A stretch of 8,386 bases of DNA from JBDIAR01 sp039812545 (GTDB lineage Bacteria > Actinomycetota > Actinomycetes > Actinomycetales > Dermatophilaceae), in the NCBI GenBank assembly GCA_039812545.1, contig JBDIAR010000149.1, positions 1 to 8,386 on the forward strand, read 5' to 3'. Positions within the stretch are counted from its first letter, which is position 1. Each line of letters opens with the position of its first letter. The notes beneath the pieces are model-generated. The model did no database searches, was not told where the DNA came from, and saw only the letters and a program-made list of their open reading frames with translations. Positions 1 to 5,400 of this stretch are shown here, in pieces. A program made the translations under genes and the position numbers.

Positions 1-1275
1 CATGTGCGCCCACAGCCCCGGGAAGTCCGGCAGCGTCTTGCGCGTGGTCTCGACGTCCTCGACGAGGACACCCGGCGCGCGCAGCCCCACGATCGCGCCG
101 GCGGTGGCCATCCGGTGATCGGCGTAACTGCGGAATCGCCCGCCGCGCAACGGTCCCGGCGCGATGTACAGCCCGTCCGGCAGCTCCGTCACCTGCGCCC
201 CGAGCGCGCCGAGCTCGGTGACGAGGGCCGCGATCCGGTCGGTTTCGTGGCCGCGGATGTGGGCGACGCCGGTGATCCGGCTCGGGGAGTCCGCGAGCGC
301 GGCGAGCGCCGCCACGGTCGGGGTGAGTTCGGCCGCGTCGTGCAGGTCGACCTCGATGCCGCCGAGTTCGCCGGACCCGCGCACCGTCAACCCGTCGCGG
401 TCCAGGGACACGTCCGCGCCCATCGCATCGAGGATGTCGCGCATCGCATCGCCGGCCTGCGTGGTGTGCTGCGGCCAGTCGGGCACCCGCACCGACCCGC
501 CGGCCACCAGCGCCGCCGCGAGGAACGGGCCGGCGTTGGACAGGTCGGGTTCGATCTGGACGTCCAGGGCGTTGATCTCGCTGGGTTCGACGCGCCACAG
601 ATCGGGTTCGCTGTCGTCCACCACGACGCCGGAGTCCCGCAAGGTCTCGACGGTCATCGAGATGTGCGGCGTCGAGGGGATCGGCGCACCCACATGGCGC
701 ACCGTGACCCCTTCCTCGAAGCGCGCCCCGGCCAACAGCAGCGCGGAGACGAACTGGCTTGAGGCCGAGGCGTCGAGCACGACCTCGCCGCCGGCGACCC
801 GCCGCTGTCCGCGCACCGTGAACGGCAGGCTTCCCGAACCCGCGTCGTCGACCGGTATGCCGAGCTGCCGTAACGCCGTCAGGACCGGTCCCATGGGGCG
901 ACCGCGGGCCGCGGTGTCTCCGTCGAACCGCACCGGCCCGTCGGCCAGCCCGGCGACCGGGGGGAGGAAACGCATGACGGTCCCCGCCAGCCCGCACTCG
1001 ATGGTGGCGTCCCCGCGGATGACGGCGGCCGGGGTCACGACCCAGTCCGAGATCCCGTCGCGGCCCGCAGTGGTCGTGATCCGGGCGCCGAGTTCGGTGA
1101 GCGCGGCGGCCATGAGCTCGGTGTCGCGGGACACCAATGGCGCGCGTAGCCGGGACCGGTCGTTGGCGAGGGCCGCGAGGACGAGGAACCGGTTCGTCAG
1201 GGACTTCGAACCCGGGAGGGCGACGGTGGCGGCCAGCGGCCCGGGAGCCGTGGGCGCCGGCCAGAGTTCGGACAA
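1..1275 (-). CDS. aroA: 3-phosphoshikimate 1-carboxyvinyltransferase (EPSP synthase), 3' end cut by window edge
   Basis: Catalyses the sixth shikimate-pathway step in the cytoplasm, joining PEP to shikimate 3-phosphate to make EPSP for chorismate and aromatic amino acids. The 425 codons present cover nearly the whole family length (E. coli enzyme 427 aa). Visible motifs: LPGSKSLTNR at about 20-29 (Lys/Ser/Arg substrate-binding loop), GLAGTVMRF at about 95-103 (the PEP loop, NAGTAMRP in E. coli), DASASSQFVSALLLAG (S3P binding), HETDR, DHRMATAG at 386-393 and KTLPDF at 413-418. The last two match E. coli Arg386 and Lys411 with an offset of 2. The start is forced to TTG at 1275: an in-frame TGA lies four codons upstream and no ATG or GTG occurs before the SKS motif. 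No clear ribosome site is visible. The start lies 4 bases after the DoxX stop, so coupled translation from an operon is likely. Identification is secure. Confidence 0.97.
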   Translation of the reverse strand, partial: MSELWPAPTAPGPLAATVALPGSKSLTNRFLVLAALANDRSRLRAPLVSRDTELMAAALTELGARITTTAGRDGISDWVVTPAAVIRGDATIECGLAGTVMRFLPPVAGLADGPVRFDGDTAARGRPMGPVLTALRQLGIPVDDAGSGSLPFTVRGQRRVAGGEVVLDASASSQFVSALLLAGARFEEGVTVRHVGAPIPSTPHISMTVETLRDSGVVVDDSEPDLWRVEPSEINALDVQIEPDLSNAGPFLAAALVAGGSVRVPDWPQHTTQAGDAMRDILDAMGADVSLDRDGLTVRGSGELGGIEVDLHDAAELTPTVAALAALADSPSRITGVAHIRGHETDRIAALVTELGALGAQVTELPDGLYIAPGPLRGGRFRSYADHRMATAGAIVGLRAPGVLVEDVETTRKTLPDFPGLWAHM

Positions 1276-1279
1276 CGGT

Positions 1280-1813
1280 TCAGCTCACGACGTTCTTGGC
1301 CTTCAGCTTGGCCTCGGCCTTCGCGGCCCGGAACTCCCGACGCGCCGAGGACGCCAGGTGTTCGGCACCCTTCTTGGCGTCGGTGCCGGCGGCGCGGGCC
1401 CGCCAGGCCACCCCGGGCCGACCCTCGGTGTCCACGGCGGCGAGCAACGCCCCGCCGAGCAGACCGAGGTTCTTCAGGAAGTGGGACCGCTGCTCGGCCT
1501 TCGTCTGGGCGTCCGGCGCCGTCCAGAACTGGTAGTTCGTGATGGTGTCCGGCACGATGCCGGCGGCCAGGACGGTCGCCGCGAGCCGGGGCGCGCGGCC
1601 CGTCGCGAGCATGGCGCCCCCGAGGACGAGCGCCGCCCCGTTGATCCGGACGACCTGTACCGGGTCGGTCGGCACATTCGTGCCCTCCGGCAGCTTGGCC
1701 AGCAGGGGAGCGGCCTTTTCGGCGCGGGGTTCCGGGCGACGCAGGGCGTCGACGCCCTGGACCACGAAGACGGATGCGAGCAGCGGTCGGGCAACGCGCC
1801 GGACAATGGACAT
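1280..1813 (-). CDS. DoxX family membrane protein
   Basis: A 177-residue DoxX-like membrane protein. Hydrophobic segments lie at about 9-23 (LLASVFVVQG), 56-72 (INGAALVLGGAMLATG), 76-92 (RLAATVLAAGIVPDTI) and 115-127 (NLGLLGGALLAAV). The short motif NYQFW around 93-97 and the HFLKNLGLLGG stretch are typical of DoxX/DUF4267-like actinobacterial proteins. After the last helix comes a roughly 45-residue Ala/Lys/Glu/Arg-rich tail that should be helical and cytoplasmic. DoxX members have been linked to redox and thiol homeostasis in mycobacteria, but the function here is unknown. The reading frame stays open far upstream; ATG at 1813 is chosen because AGGAG (1819-1823) lies 5 bases before it and the hydrophobic N-terminus starts there. 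It ends 4 bases before aroA, so the two are probably co-transcribed. Confidence 0.85.
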   Translation of the reverse strand: MSIVRRVARPLLASVFVVQGVDALRRPEPRAEKAAPLLAKLPEGTNVPTDPVQVVRINGAALVLGGAMLATGRAPRLAATVLAAGIVPDTITNYQFWTAPDAQTKAEQRSHFLKNLGLLGGALLAAVDTEGRPGVAWRARAAGTDAKKGAEHLASSARREFRAAKAEAKLKAKNVVS

Positions 1814-1846
1814 GGACACTCCTGGTGGCGACGGTGATGCGTACGT

Positions 1847-1857
1847 CCTACCGTAGG
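1847..1857. promoter_or_regulatory. Small palindrome in the divergent DoxX / SRAP intergenic region, possible back-to-back -10 elements
   Basis: CCTAC-C-GTAGG is an 11-base perfect palindrome in the 124-base gap between the divergent genes. Read on the minus strand it gives TACGGT and on the plus strand TACCGT, both fitting the actinobacterial TANNNT -10. The minus-strand copy would give a leader of roughly 30 bases before the DoxX ATG. No convincing -35 is visible on either side. It could equally be a regulator half-site pair. Confidence 0.3.
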
Positions 1858-1937
1858 CCACAACCGCGACGTCTCGGGGCCCCACGGCCGATCGCAGGAC
1901 GTTCGGATCGTGCGTGTTCTCACCCAGGAGGCCCGTG

Positions 1938-2795
1938 ATGTGCGGTCGGTATGCCGCCACGGCACGCCCCGAGGATCTCGTCGAGGAGTTCGAGGTGGAC
2001 GAGGATCTGACCTCGGCACCGACCCGATCGATCCTCGCCACCCCACAGCTGCCCCCGCCCGGGGAGCCGGACCACAACATGGCCCCGACCAAGCAGGCCC
2101 CGGTCATTGTGACCCGGCGACCCCGCGGACCGGCCGGCGAGCCGGCGCAGGCTCCGCACCGCCAACTGCGACTGCTGACCTGGGGCCTGGTCCCGTCCTG
2201 GGCCAAGGACACCTCCGGCGGACCGCGGATGATCAACGCCCGGGCCGAGACGATCGCCGAGAAGCCCGCGTTCGCCCGGATCGCCGATGCCCGCCGGTGT
2301 CTGGTGCCGGCGACCGGCTGGTACGAATGGCAGCCCTCGCCGATCGCCACGGATGCCAAGGGCAAGCCCCGCAAACAGCCCTTCTTCGTCCATCGGGCCG
2401 ACGGGGAACCGCTCGCCCTGGCGGGCCTCTACGAGTTCTGGCGCGACCCGGCCCGCGACCGCGACGACCCGTTGGCCTGGCTGGCGACCTTCACCATCGT
2501 CACCCAGGCCGCCGAACCGGGCCTGGACCGCATCCACGACCGCCAGCCGCTCGTCCTGGACCGCGCGGACTGGCGGCGGTGGCTGGATCCGGACGCCGCC
2601 CTGGCGGACGTGGCCGACCTGCTCGCCCCGCCCACTCTGGCCCAGCGGGCCGGCCTCGGCCGGTTCGCGGCATACCCCGTGACGCCGGCGGTCAACGGAG
2701 TGCGGAACAACGGGCCGCACCTGCTCGACCCCGCCCCGGACGACACCCTGTTCGGGGTCGTCGACCCCACGACCGGAGAGGTCCTCGATGCCTGA
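1938..2795 (+). CDS. SRAP-family abasic-site DNA-protein crosslinking protein (YedK/HMCES type)
   Basis: A 285-residue SRAP protein. Family members bind abasic sites in single-stranded DNA and form a stable thiazolidine crosslink through the N-terminal Cys, protecting stalled forks from strand breakage. All the catalytic landmarks are present: Cys2 exposed after Met removal (MCGRY), Pro50 in NMAPT, Asn100 and Arg102 in INARAE, Glu130 in GWYEW, and His200 in RIHDRQP, corresponding to YedK Cys2, Pro40, Asn75, Arg77, Glu105 and His160. It is longer than YedK (about 220 aa), mostly through Pro/Ala-rich insertions at about 36-45 and 60-76 and an insertion near 132-147. The start is fixed by AGGAGG at 1926-1931, 6 bases before the ATG, and by the need for Cys at position 2. 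The gene overlaps the downstream hydrolase by 8 bases. No LexA-type box is recognisable upstream. Confidence 0.95.
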   Translation: MCGRYAATARPEDLVEEFEVDEDLTSAPTRSILATPQLPPPGEPDHNMAPTKQAPVIVTRRPRGPAGEPAQAPHRQLRLLTWGLVPSWAKDTSGGPRMINARAETIAEKPAFARIADARRCLVPATGWYEWQPSPIATDAKGKPRKQPFFVHRADGEPLALAGLYEFWRDPARDRDDPLAWLATFTIVTQAAEPGLDRIHDRQPLVLDRADWRRWLDPDAALADVADLLAPPTLAQRAGLGRFAAYPVTPAVNGVRNNGPHLLDPAPDDTLFGVVDPTTGEVLDA

Positions 2796-3543
2796 CCGAC
2801 CCGTCCTCGCACCCGACGCCGCCGCGAACACCCGCCTGATCGACACCGACCACGGGCCGGCCGGGGTCCGCATCGAGCAGCCCACCACCGGATCGGGCGC
2901 CCGGGGTACCTGCTTCCTCGGCCACGGCGCCGGTGGCGGTTTCGGCTCCCCGGACCTCACCGCCCTCGGCACCGCCCTGCGCGCCGACGGCTGGACCGTC
3001 GTCTGGGTCGAGCAACCCTGGCTGGTCGCCGGCAAGAAGGTGGCCGCCCGCCCGGCGATCCTGGACGCGTGCTGGCATACCGTCGTGACGGGCCTGACGC
3101 ATGGGGATGGGACGCAGCGGGATCAGCTACCCGGGCCCTATCTGCACGGGGGCCGCAGCGCCGGGGCCCGCGTCGCCTGCCGGGCCGCTGCCGCGGCCGA
3201 TCCCGGTATGCCGGTGGCCGCCCTGGTGCTGTGCTCGTTCCCGTTGCATCCGCCGGGCAAACCGCAGAACTCCCGCGTGACGGAACTGGCCGGCGCACTG
3301 CGCACCGGCATACCGGTCGGCATCGTGCAGGGCACCCGCGACCCGTTCGGCACGGCCGAGCAGATCCACCAGGGGCTGCGCAAGACGGCGCCGGCGCCAC
3401 CCGCCGGTGGCGCACGCGGACTCGTCATCGTGGAGGTACCGGGGACGCACTCGTTTACCACGGGCGCGGCGGCCGAACTGAACCGGGCCTGCGCGACGCT
3501 CGTCGACCACCTCCGCCCGGCCGGCCGGTCCACGCGGCGTTGA
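2788..3543 (+). CDS. Alpha/beta hydrolase of the TEX30/KANL3-like group
   Basis: A 251-residue predicted cytoplasmic serine hydrolase. The fold markers are in order: LGHGAGGGF at 44-52 (oxyanion strand-turn), WVEQPW at 73-78, the nucleophile elbow HGGRSAGARVA at 120-130 with Ser124, LVLCSFPLHPPGKP at 147-159, GTRDPFG at 182-188 with Asp185 as the likely acid, and PGTHSF at 218-223 with His221 as the likely base. The GGRSxGxR elbow and the FPLHPPGKP segment are typical of the TEX30/KANL3-like dienelactone-hydrolase relatives. No substrate is known and none can be inferred. The start at ATG 2788 lies inside the end of the SRAP gene and has GGAGAGG (2775-2781) 6 bases before it, so translation is probably coupled. 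No signal peptide is present. Confidence 0.88.
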   Translation: MPDRPVLAPDAAANTRLIDTDHGPAGVRIEQPTTGSGARGTCFLGHGAGGGFGSPDLTALGTALRADGWTVVWVEQPWLVAGKKVAARPAILDACWHTVVTGLTHGDGTQRDQLPGPYLHGGRSAGARVACRAAAAADPGMPVAALVLCSFPLHPPGKPQNSRVTELAGALRTGIPVGIVQGTRDPFGTAEQIHQGLRKTAPAPPAGGARGLVIVEVPGTHSFTTGAAAELNRACATLVDHLRPAGRSTRR

Positions 3544-3564
3544 GTGTCCCAAGGGAGCGCTCAC

Positions 3565-3593
3565 GGGAATGAGCCACCGGCCGGCCGACGTTG
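3565..3593 (+). promoter_or_regulatory. Sigma-R type autoregulatory promoter of sigR-rsrA
   Basis: GGGAAT at 3565-3570, a 19-base spacer, then GTTG at 3590-3593. This fits the known sigma-R/sigma-H consensus (GGAAT, 18-19 bases, GTT) and sits just upstream of the sigma-R gene, as the autoregulated promoter does in Streptomyces. Transcription should begin around 3599-3602. The in-frame ATG at 3569 lies inside the -35 box and therefore cannot be a start on this transcript. Confidence 0.8.
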
Positions 3594-3686
3594 ACCACGT
3601 CGTGCTCGCCCTCGACCCCGTCCTGGATCCCGCGCGGATCTCCACCGTTCCCGGTCGCGGCGGCGCCCGCCGGGACGGTGCGCCAG

Positions 3687-3692
3687 TAGGGT
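3687..3692 (+). promoter_or_regulatory. Possible constitutive -10 (TAGGGT) giving a leaderless sigR transcript
   Basis: TAGGGT matches the actinobacterial -10 TANNNT and ends 8 bases before ATG 3701 and 5 bases before GTG 3698. A transcript from it would start at or next to the initiation codon. No good -35 is visible, and only a weak AGGG could serve as a ribosome site. This would be the second, sigma-R-independent promoter of the gene. Confidence 0.4.
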
Positions 3693-3700
3693 TGGCGGTG

Positions 3701-4333
3701 ATGACGACCTCCCTGCCCGAGCCGGACCCGGCGACCGAGTCCCCCCAGGACCGGCGCGCCCGGTTCGAGCGCGAGGCGCTCCCGCTGCTCGACCAGCTCT
3801 ACTCCGCGGCGCTGCGGACCACGCGCAACCCGGCCGATGCGGAGGACCTTCTCCAGGAGACCTACGCCAAGGCATACGCGGCCTTTCATCAGTTCAAGCC
3901 GGGGACCAACCTCAAGGCGTGGATGTACCGCATCCTGACCAACACGTACATCAACAGCTACCGCAAGAAGACCCGCGAACCGCAGCAGCAGGACAGCTCG
4001 GAGATCGAGGACTGGCAGCTGGCCCGGGCCGAGTCGCACACCTCGGCCGGCCTGCGTTCGGCGGAGGTCGAGGCGCTCGACCGGCTGCCGGACTCCCAGG
4101 TCAAGGAGGCTCTCCAGCAGCTGCCCGAGGAGTTCCGGCTCGCGGTGTACTTCGCCGATGTCGAGGGGTACTCCTACAAGGAGATCGCCGAGATCATGGA
4201 CACCCCCATCGGGACCGTGATGAGCCGCCTGCACCGGGGCCGCCGGCAGTTGCGCGACCTGCTCAGCGGGTATGCCGCGGACCGCGGCCTGCAGGTCCCC
4301 GAGCCGGCCGCCGAGAAGGGATCGGGGTCATGA
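3701..4333 (+). CDS. sigR: ECF RNA polymerase sigma factor of the SigR/SigH (thiol-oxidative stress) group
   Basis: A 210-residue ECF sigma factor that directs RNA polymerase to thioredoxin, mycothiol and protein-quality genes after disulphide stress. Region 2 spans about 25-92 (LLDQLYSAALR, NPADAEDLLQETYAKAY, GTNLKAWMYRILTNTYINSY) and region 4 about 135-188 (LPEEFRLAVYFADVEGYSYKEIAEI, PIGTVMSRLHRGRRQL). The linker, with IEDWQLARAESHTSAGLRSAEVEAL, is diagnostic for SigR/SigH. The rsrA gene overlaps it by 4 bases, confirming the pairing. ATG 3701 (or GTG 3698) gives a length and N-terminus like the short Streptomyces sigma-R. The frame remains open upstream, so an isoform beginning at GTG 3602, with about 33 extra residues, could be made from the sigma-R promoter transcript (see findings). 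The call and group are secure; the exact start is not. Confidence 0.96.
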   Translation: MTTSLPEPDPATESPQDRRARFEREALPLLDQLYSAALRTTRNPADAEDLLQETYAKAYAAFHQFKPGTNLKAWMYRILTNTYINSYRKKTREPQQQDSSEIEDWQLARAESHTSAGLRSAEVEALDRLPDSQVKEALQQLPEEFRLAVYFADVEGYSYKEIAEIMDTPIGTVMSRLHRGRRQLRDLLSGYAADRGLQVPEPAAEKGSGS

Positions 4334-4644
4334 CCGCGGGCCAGGGCATGGGTATGCCGCACGAGCACGGCCCCGTGGACTGCTCGGGGACCCTCCTGCG
4401 GTTGTACGAGTACCTCGACGGCGAGATGCTCGCCGACGACGGCGCGCGCATCCAGGCACATCTGGCGGCGTGCGCCCAATGCCTACGGCAATATCACCTG
4501 GACCTGGCGATCAAGCACGCGGTGCGCCGCGCGTGCGGCTGCGAACCCGCGCCATCACACCTGCGTCAGGCGATCATCGCGCGGATCGCGGTCACCTCGG
4601 TGACCATCGAGGCCACCTTCGAGGGCGGTTTGCCGGCGGATTGA
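4330..4644 (+). CDS. rsrA: Mycothiol-system zinc anti-sigma factor RsrA/RshA
   Basis: A 104-residue redox-sensitive ZAS-family anti-sigma factor that holds the preceding sigma factor inactive and releases it when its cysteines are oxidised. The zinc motif HLAACAQC gives His44, Cys48 and Cys51. With Cys18 and Cys69, these match Streptomyces RsrA Cys11, His37, Cys41, Cys44 and Cys62 at a constant offset of 7, so both the zinc ligands and the disulphide-forming pair (Cys11-Cys44 in Streptomyces) are conserved. An additional Cys71 follows Cys69 (ACGCEPAP). The ATG overlaps the sigR stop (ATGA), with AAGGGA at 4316-4321 as the ribosome site, which couples production of regulator and target. The protein is cytoplasmic with no membrane segment. 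Reduction by thioredoxin or mycothiol-linked systems is known for the family and assumed here. Confidence 0.95.
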   Translation: MTAGQGMGMPHEHGPVDCSGTLLRLYEYLDGEMLADDGARIQAHLAACAQCLRQYHLDLAIKHAVRRACGCEPAPSHLRQAIIARIAVTSVTIEATFEGGLPAD

Positions 4645-4648
4645 CCGC

Positions 4649-4723
4649 TCAGGCGTTCGGGCGCCGACCGTGGTTGCTGGCGTTGCCCTTGCGGGTGCGG
4701 CGCTTGCGGGCGCGCTTGCTCAT
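4649..4723 (-). CDS. 50S ribosomal protein bL37 (24 residues)
   Basis: A 24-residue, strongly basic peptide: it begins MSKRARKRR and ends SNHGRRPNA, with 11 Arg/Lys and no acidic residue. It closely resembles the actinobacterium-specific large-subunit protein bL37 first seen in mycobacterial ribosome structures (which, from memory, ends NHGKRPN followed by one residue). The ribosome site AAGGAG at 4731-4736, 7 bases before the ATG, is excellent. It is convergent with rsrA, with only 4 bases between the two stop codons, so any terminator of one gene must lie inside the other. Genes this short are easily missed by gene finders. Confidence 0.9.
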   Translation of the reverse strand: MSKRARKRRTRKGNASNHGRRPNA

Positions 4724-4808
4724 GGTGGTACTCCTTCGAGATGTGGGTTTCGGCGTCTAGTTTCCCACACCGGATCGACCACCGCGGCACGCCCGATGCC
4801 AGACCCAA

Positions 4809-4842
4809 AATAGTTGGGTAGGAAACGGTCAAGACTTGTCAA
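4809..4842 (-). promoter_or_regulatory. Probable bL37 promoter region
   Basis: On the minus strand there are two TTGAC hexamers in tandem (TTGACA at 4842-4837 and TTGACC at 4832-4827), followed by an AT-rich stretch with TATTTT at 4811-4806. The spacing from the second hexamer to TATTTT is only 14 bases and from the first 25, so the exact pairing is unclear. This is the most promoter-like stretch upstream of bL37 and would give a leader of about 75 bases. Confidence 0.3.
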
Positions 4843-4909
4843 AGGAGGCATAGTCGCGCGCGCGCGATATGTCACGATCGTCGAACCGGTACCGACCACG
4901 GGGAGGCGC

Positions 4910-4931
4910 CTCGGACATGGACTCGTCCGAG
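4910..4931 (+). repeat. Perfect 7-bp inverted repeat, possible leader hairpin
   Basis: CTCGGAC at 4910-4916 and GTCCGAG at 4925-4931 flank an 8-base loop that begins with ATG. It could form an RNA hairpin in the leader of the small peptide gene or serve as an operator in DNA. Confidence 0.5.
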
Positions 4932-4970
4932 AGCCAGGTCGACAGCGGTACCCGATAACTGATTCCCCGC

Positions 4971-4998
4971 CGAGGTGCCGCGGCGCATACCCACCTCG
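4971..4998 (+). repeat. Second 7-bp inverted repeat in the peptide leader
   Basis: CGAGGTG at 4971-4977 pairs perfectly with CACCTCG at 4992-4998 across a 14-base loop that carries the GCATAC core. It lies 19 bases upstream of the ribosome site of the 25-residue peptide gene, so it would form in the leader if that gene is transcribed from further upstream. Confidence 0.45.
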
Positions 4999-5029
4999 TC
5001 GACACGGGAGCTGCCCGAAGGAGCAAGAC

Positions 5030-5107
5030 ATGAAGATGCTCGTACGCATGCTTGAGGCGATGTTGGCCAAGGACGCCACCCAGGTGTGGACCGTCCCGAC
5101 CCGCTGA
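5030..5107 (+). CDS. Small 25-residue amphipathic peptide, unknown function
   Basis: I do not recognise this peptide. It has 25 residues starting MKMLVRMLEAMLAKD and ending TQVWTVPTR. The first half is Met/Leu-rich with alternating basic and acidic residues, as in an amphipathic helix; the second half is a short polar tail with a Trp and a Pro. The case for a real gene is the ribosome site GAAGGAG at 5017-5023, placed 6 bases before ATG 5030, with an intergenic leader before it and no competing gene on either strand. The frame is also open upstream to 4814, but that extension has no ribosome site and an atypical composition. It lies 105 bases before the WLWGG peptide on the same strand. The TQVWT tail faintly echoes the TWLW units of that peptide. 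Confidence 0.6.
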   Translation: MKMLVRMLEAMLAKDATQVWTVPTR

Positions 5108-5212
5108 CCGCCGAGATCACCATCCTCCCCTTCGCACCACCCCATCACCGCGCCCTGGCGGCAGTCAGGTGCGCTCACCCATTCGCCTCACGATCAGCAA
5201 AAGGACACTCCC

Positions 5213-5392
5213 ATGAACAGCAGCATCGACACGACCTCGTCCACCTGGCTCTGGGGCGGCGCAGCTCCGACCACCTCGGCTCGCAGCACGTGGCTGTGGG
5301 GTGGCGCGGCTCCCGACGACGCCCTGGGCACCTGGCTCTGGGGCGGGGCCGCGCCGACCGAGCCGCGCGGTACCTGGCTCTGGGGCGGCTGA
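5213..5392 (+). CDS. 59-residue tandem-repeat peptide with four TWLWGG units, unknown function
   Basis: A 59-residue peptide with a short Ser/Thr-rich start (MNSSIDTTSS) followed by TWLWGG at residues 11-16, 26-31, 40-45 and 54-59. The first three units continue with AAP, and variable linkers (TTSARS, DDALG, TEPRG) separate the units, which recur every 15, 14 and 14 residues. The last unit ends at the stop codon, so the C-terminus is Trp-Gly-Gly. Eight of 59 residues are Trp and there is no Cys. No secretion signal or membrane helix is visible. ATG 5213 has AAGGA (5201-5205) 7 bases upstream. Codon third positions differ between units while the residues do not, which argues for a translated and selected product. 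I know of no named family. Options are a modified peptide precursor with repeated cores, a ligand for the adjacent membrane HD proteins, or a protein-binding repeat. Confidence 0.82.
   Translation: MNSSIDTTSSTWLWGGAAPTTSARSTWLWGGAAPDDALGTWLWGGAAPTEPRGTWLWGG
5243..5389 (+). repeat. Four tandem coding repeats encoding TWLWGG
   Basis: Repeat cores lie at 5243-5260, 5288-5305, 5330-5347 and 5372-5389 (periods 45, 42 and 42 bases). Cores 1, 3 and 4 share the 17-base string ACCTGGCTCTGGGGCGG exactly; core 2 differs at three third-codon positions. The spacing is always a multiple of three. Confidence 0.9.
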
Positions 5393-5400
5393 TCCGGCCG

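Larger units (their letters stand above)
4724..5029. other. Divergent intergenic region without a convincing gene
   Basis: About 300 bases between bL37 (minus) and the first small peptide (plus). It contains the probable bL37 promoter, a 12-base alternating CG run at 4855-4866, two perfect 7-base inverted repeats (4910-4931 and 4971-4998), and one copy of the GCATAC core at 4985. A 13-codon frame at 4917-4958 begins with ATG in the loop of the first inverted repeat and has GGGGAGG 10 bases upstream; it may be chance. No clear -10/-35 pair is seen for plus-strand transcription, though a promoter must exist between about 4840 and 5010 if the peptide gene is expressed independently. Confidence 0.6.

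Noticed and set aside
164..1837. A 557-codon open frame on the plus strand, and a shorter one at 4-762, in the first part of the window
   Set aside because: Both lie antisense to aroA and the DoxX gene, whose products match known families residue by residue. The plus-strand translations are Arg/Pro/Ser-rich and without recognisable motifs, as expected for shadow frames in GC-rich DNA.
1868..1925. A LexA/SOS operator before the SRAP gene
   Set aside because: The family is called SOS-associated, so I looked for a GAAC-N4-GTTC type palindrome. The GTTCGGATCGTGCGTGTTC stretch has no matching inverted halves.
3569..3700. ATG 3569 as the start of the sigma factor (254 residues)
   Set aside because: This ATG lies within the -35 element of the sigma-R promoter, so it is not on the autoregulated transcript, and it has no suitable ribosome site. 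The family N-terminus matches a start at 3698 or 3701.
4943..4967. A second sigma-R promoter on the minus strand (GGGAAT, 18 bases, then GTC) upstream of bL37
   Set aside because: The -10 reads GTC rather than the required GTT, and the start would be about 200 bases from the gene. Chance is the simpler explanation.
4814..5029. Upstream extension of the 25-residue peptide frame to ATG 4814 (97 residues)
   Set aside because: No ribosome site is seen at 4814. The extension is Arg/Pro-rich and lies in probable promoter and leader DNA, whereas ATG 5030 has GAAGGAG at 6 bases.
5243..5389. The WLWGG DNA repeats as a CRISPR-like or minisatellite array
   Set aside because: Periods are exact multiples of three, the differences between cores are synonymous, and the frame has a start, a ribosome site and a stop. 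A coding repeat explains it.
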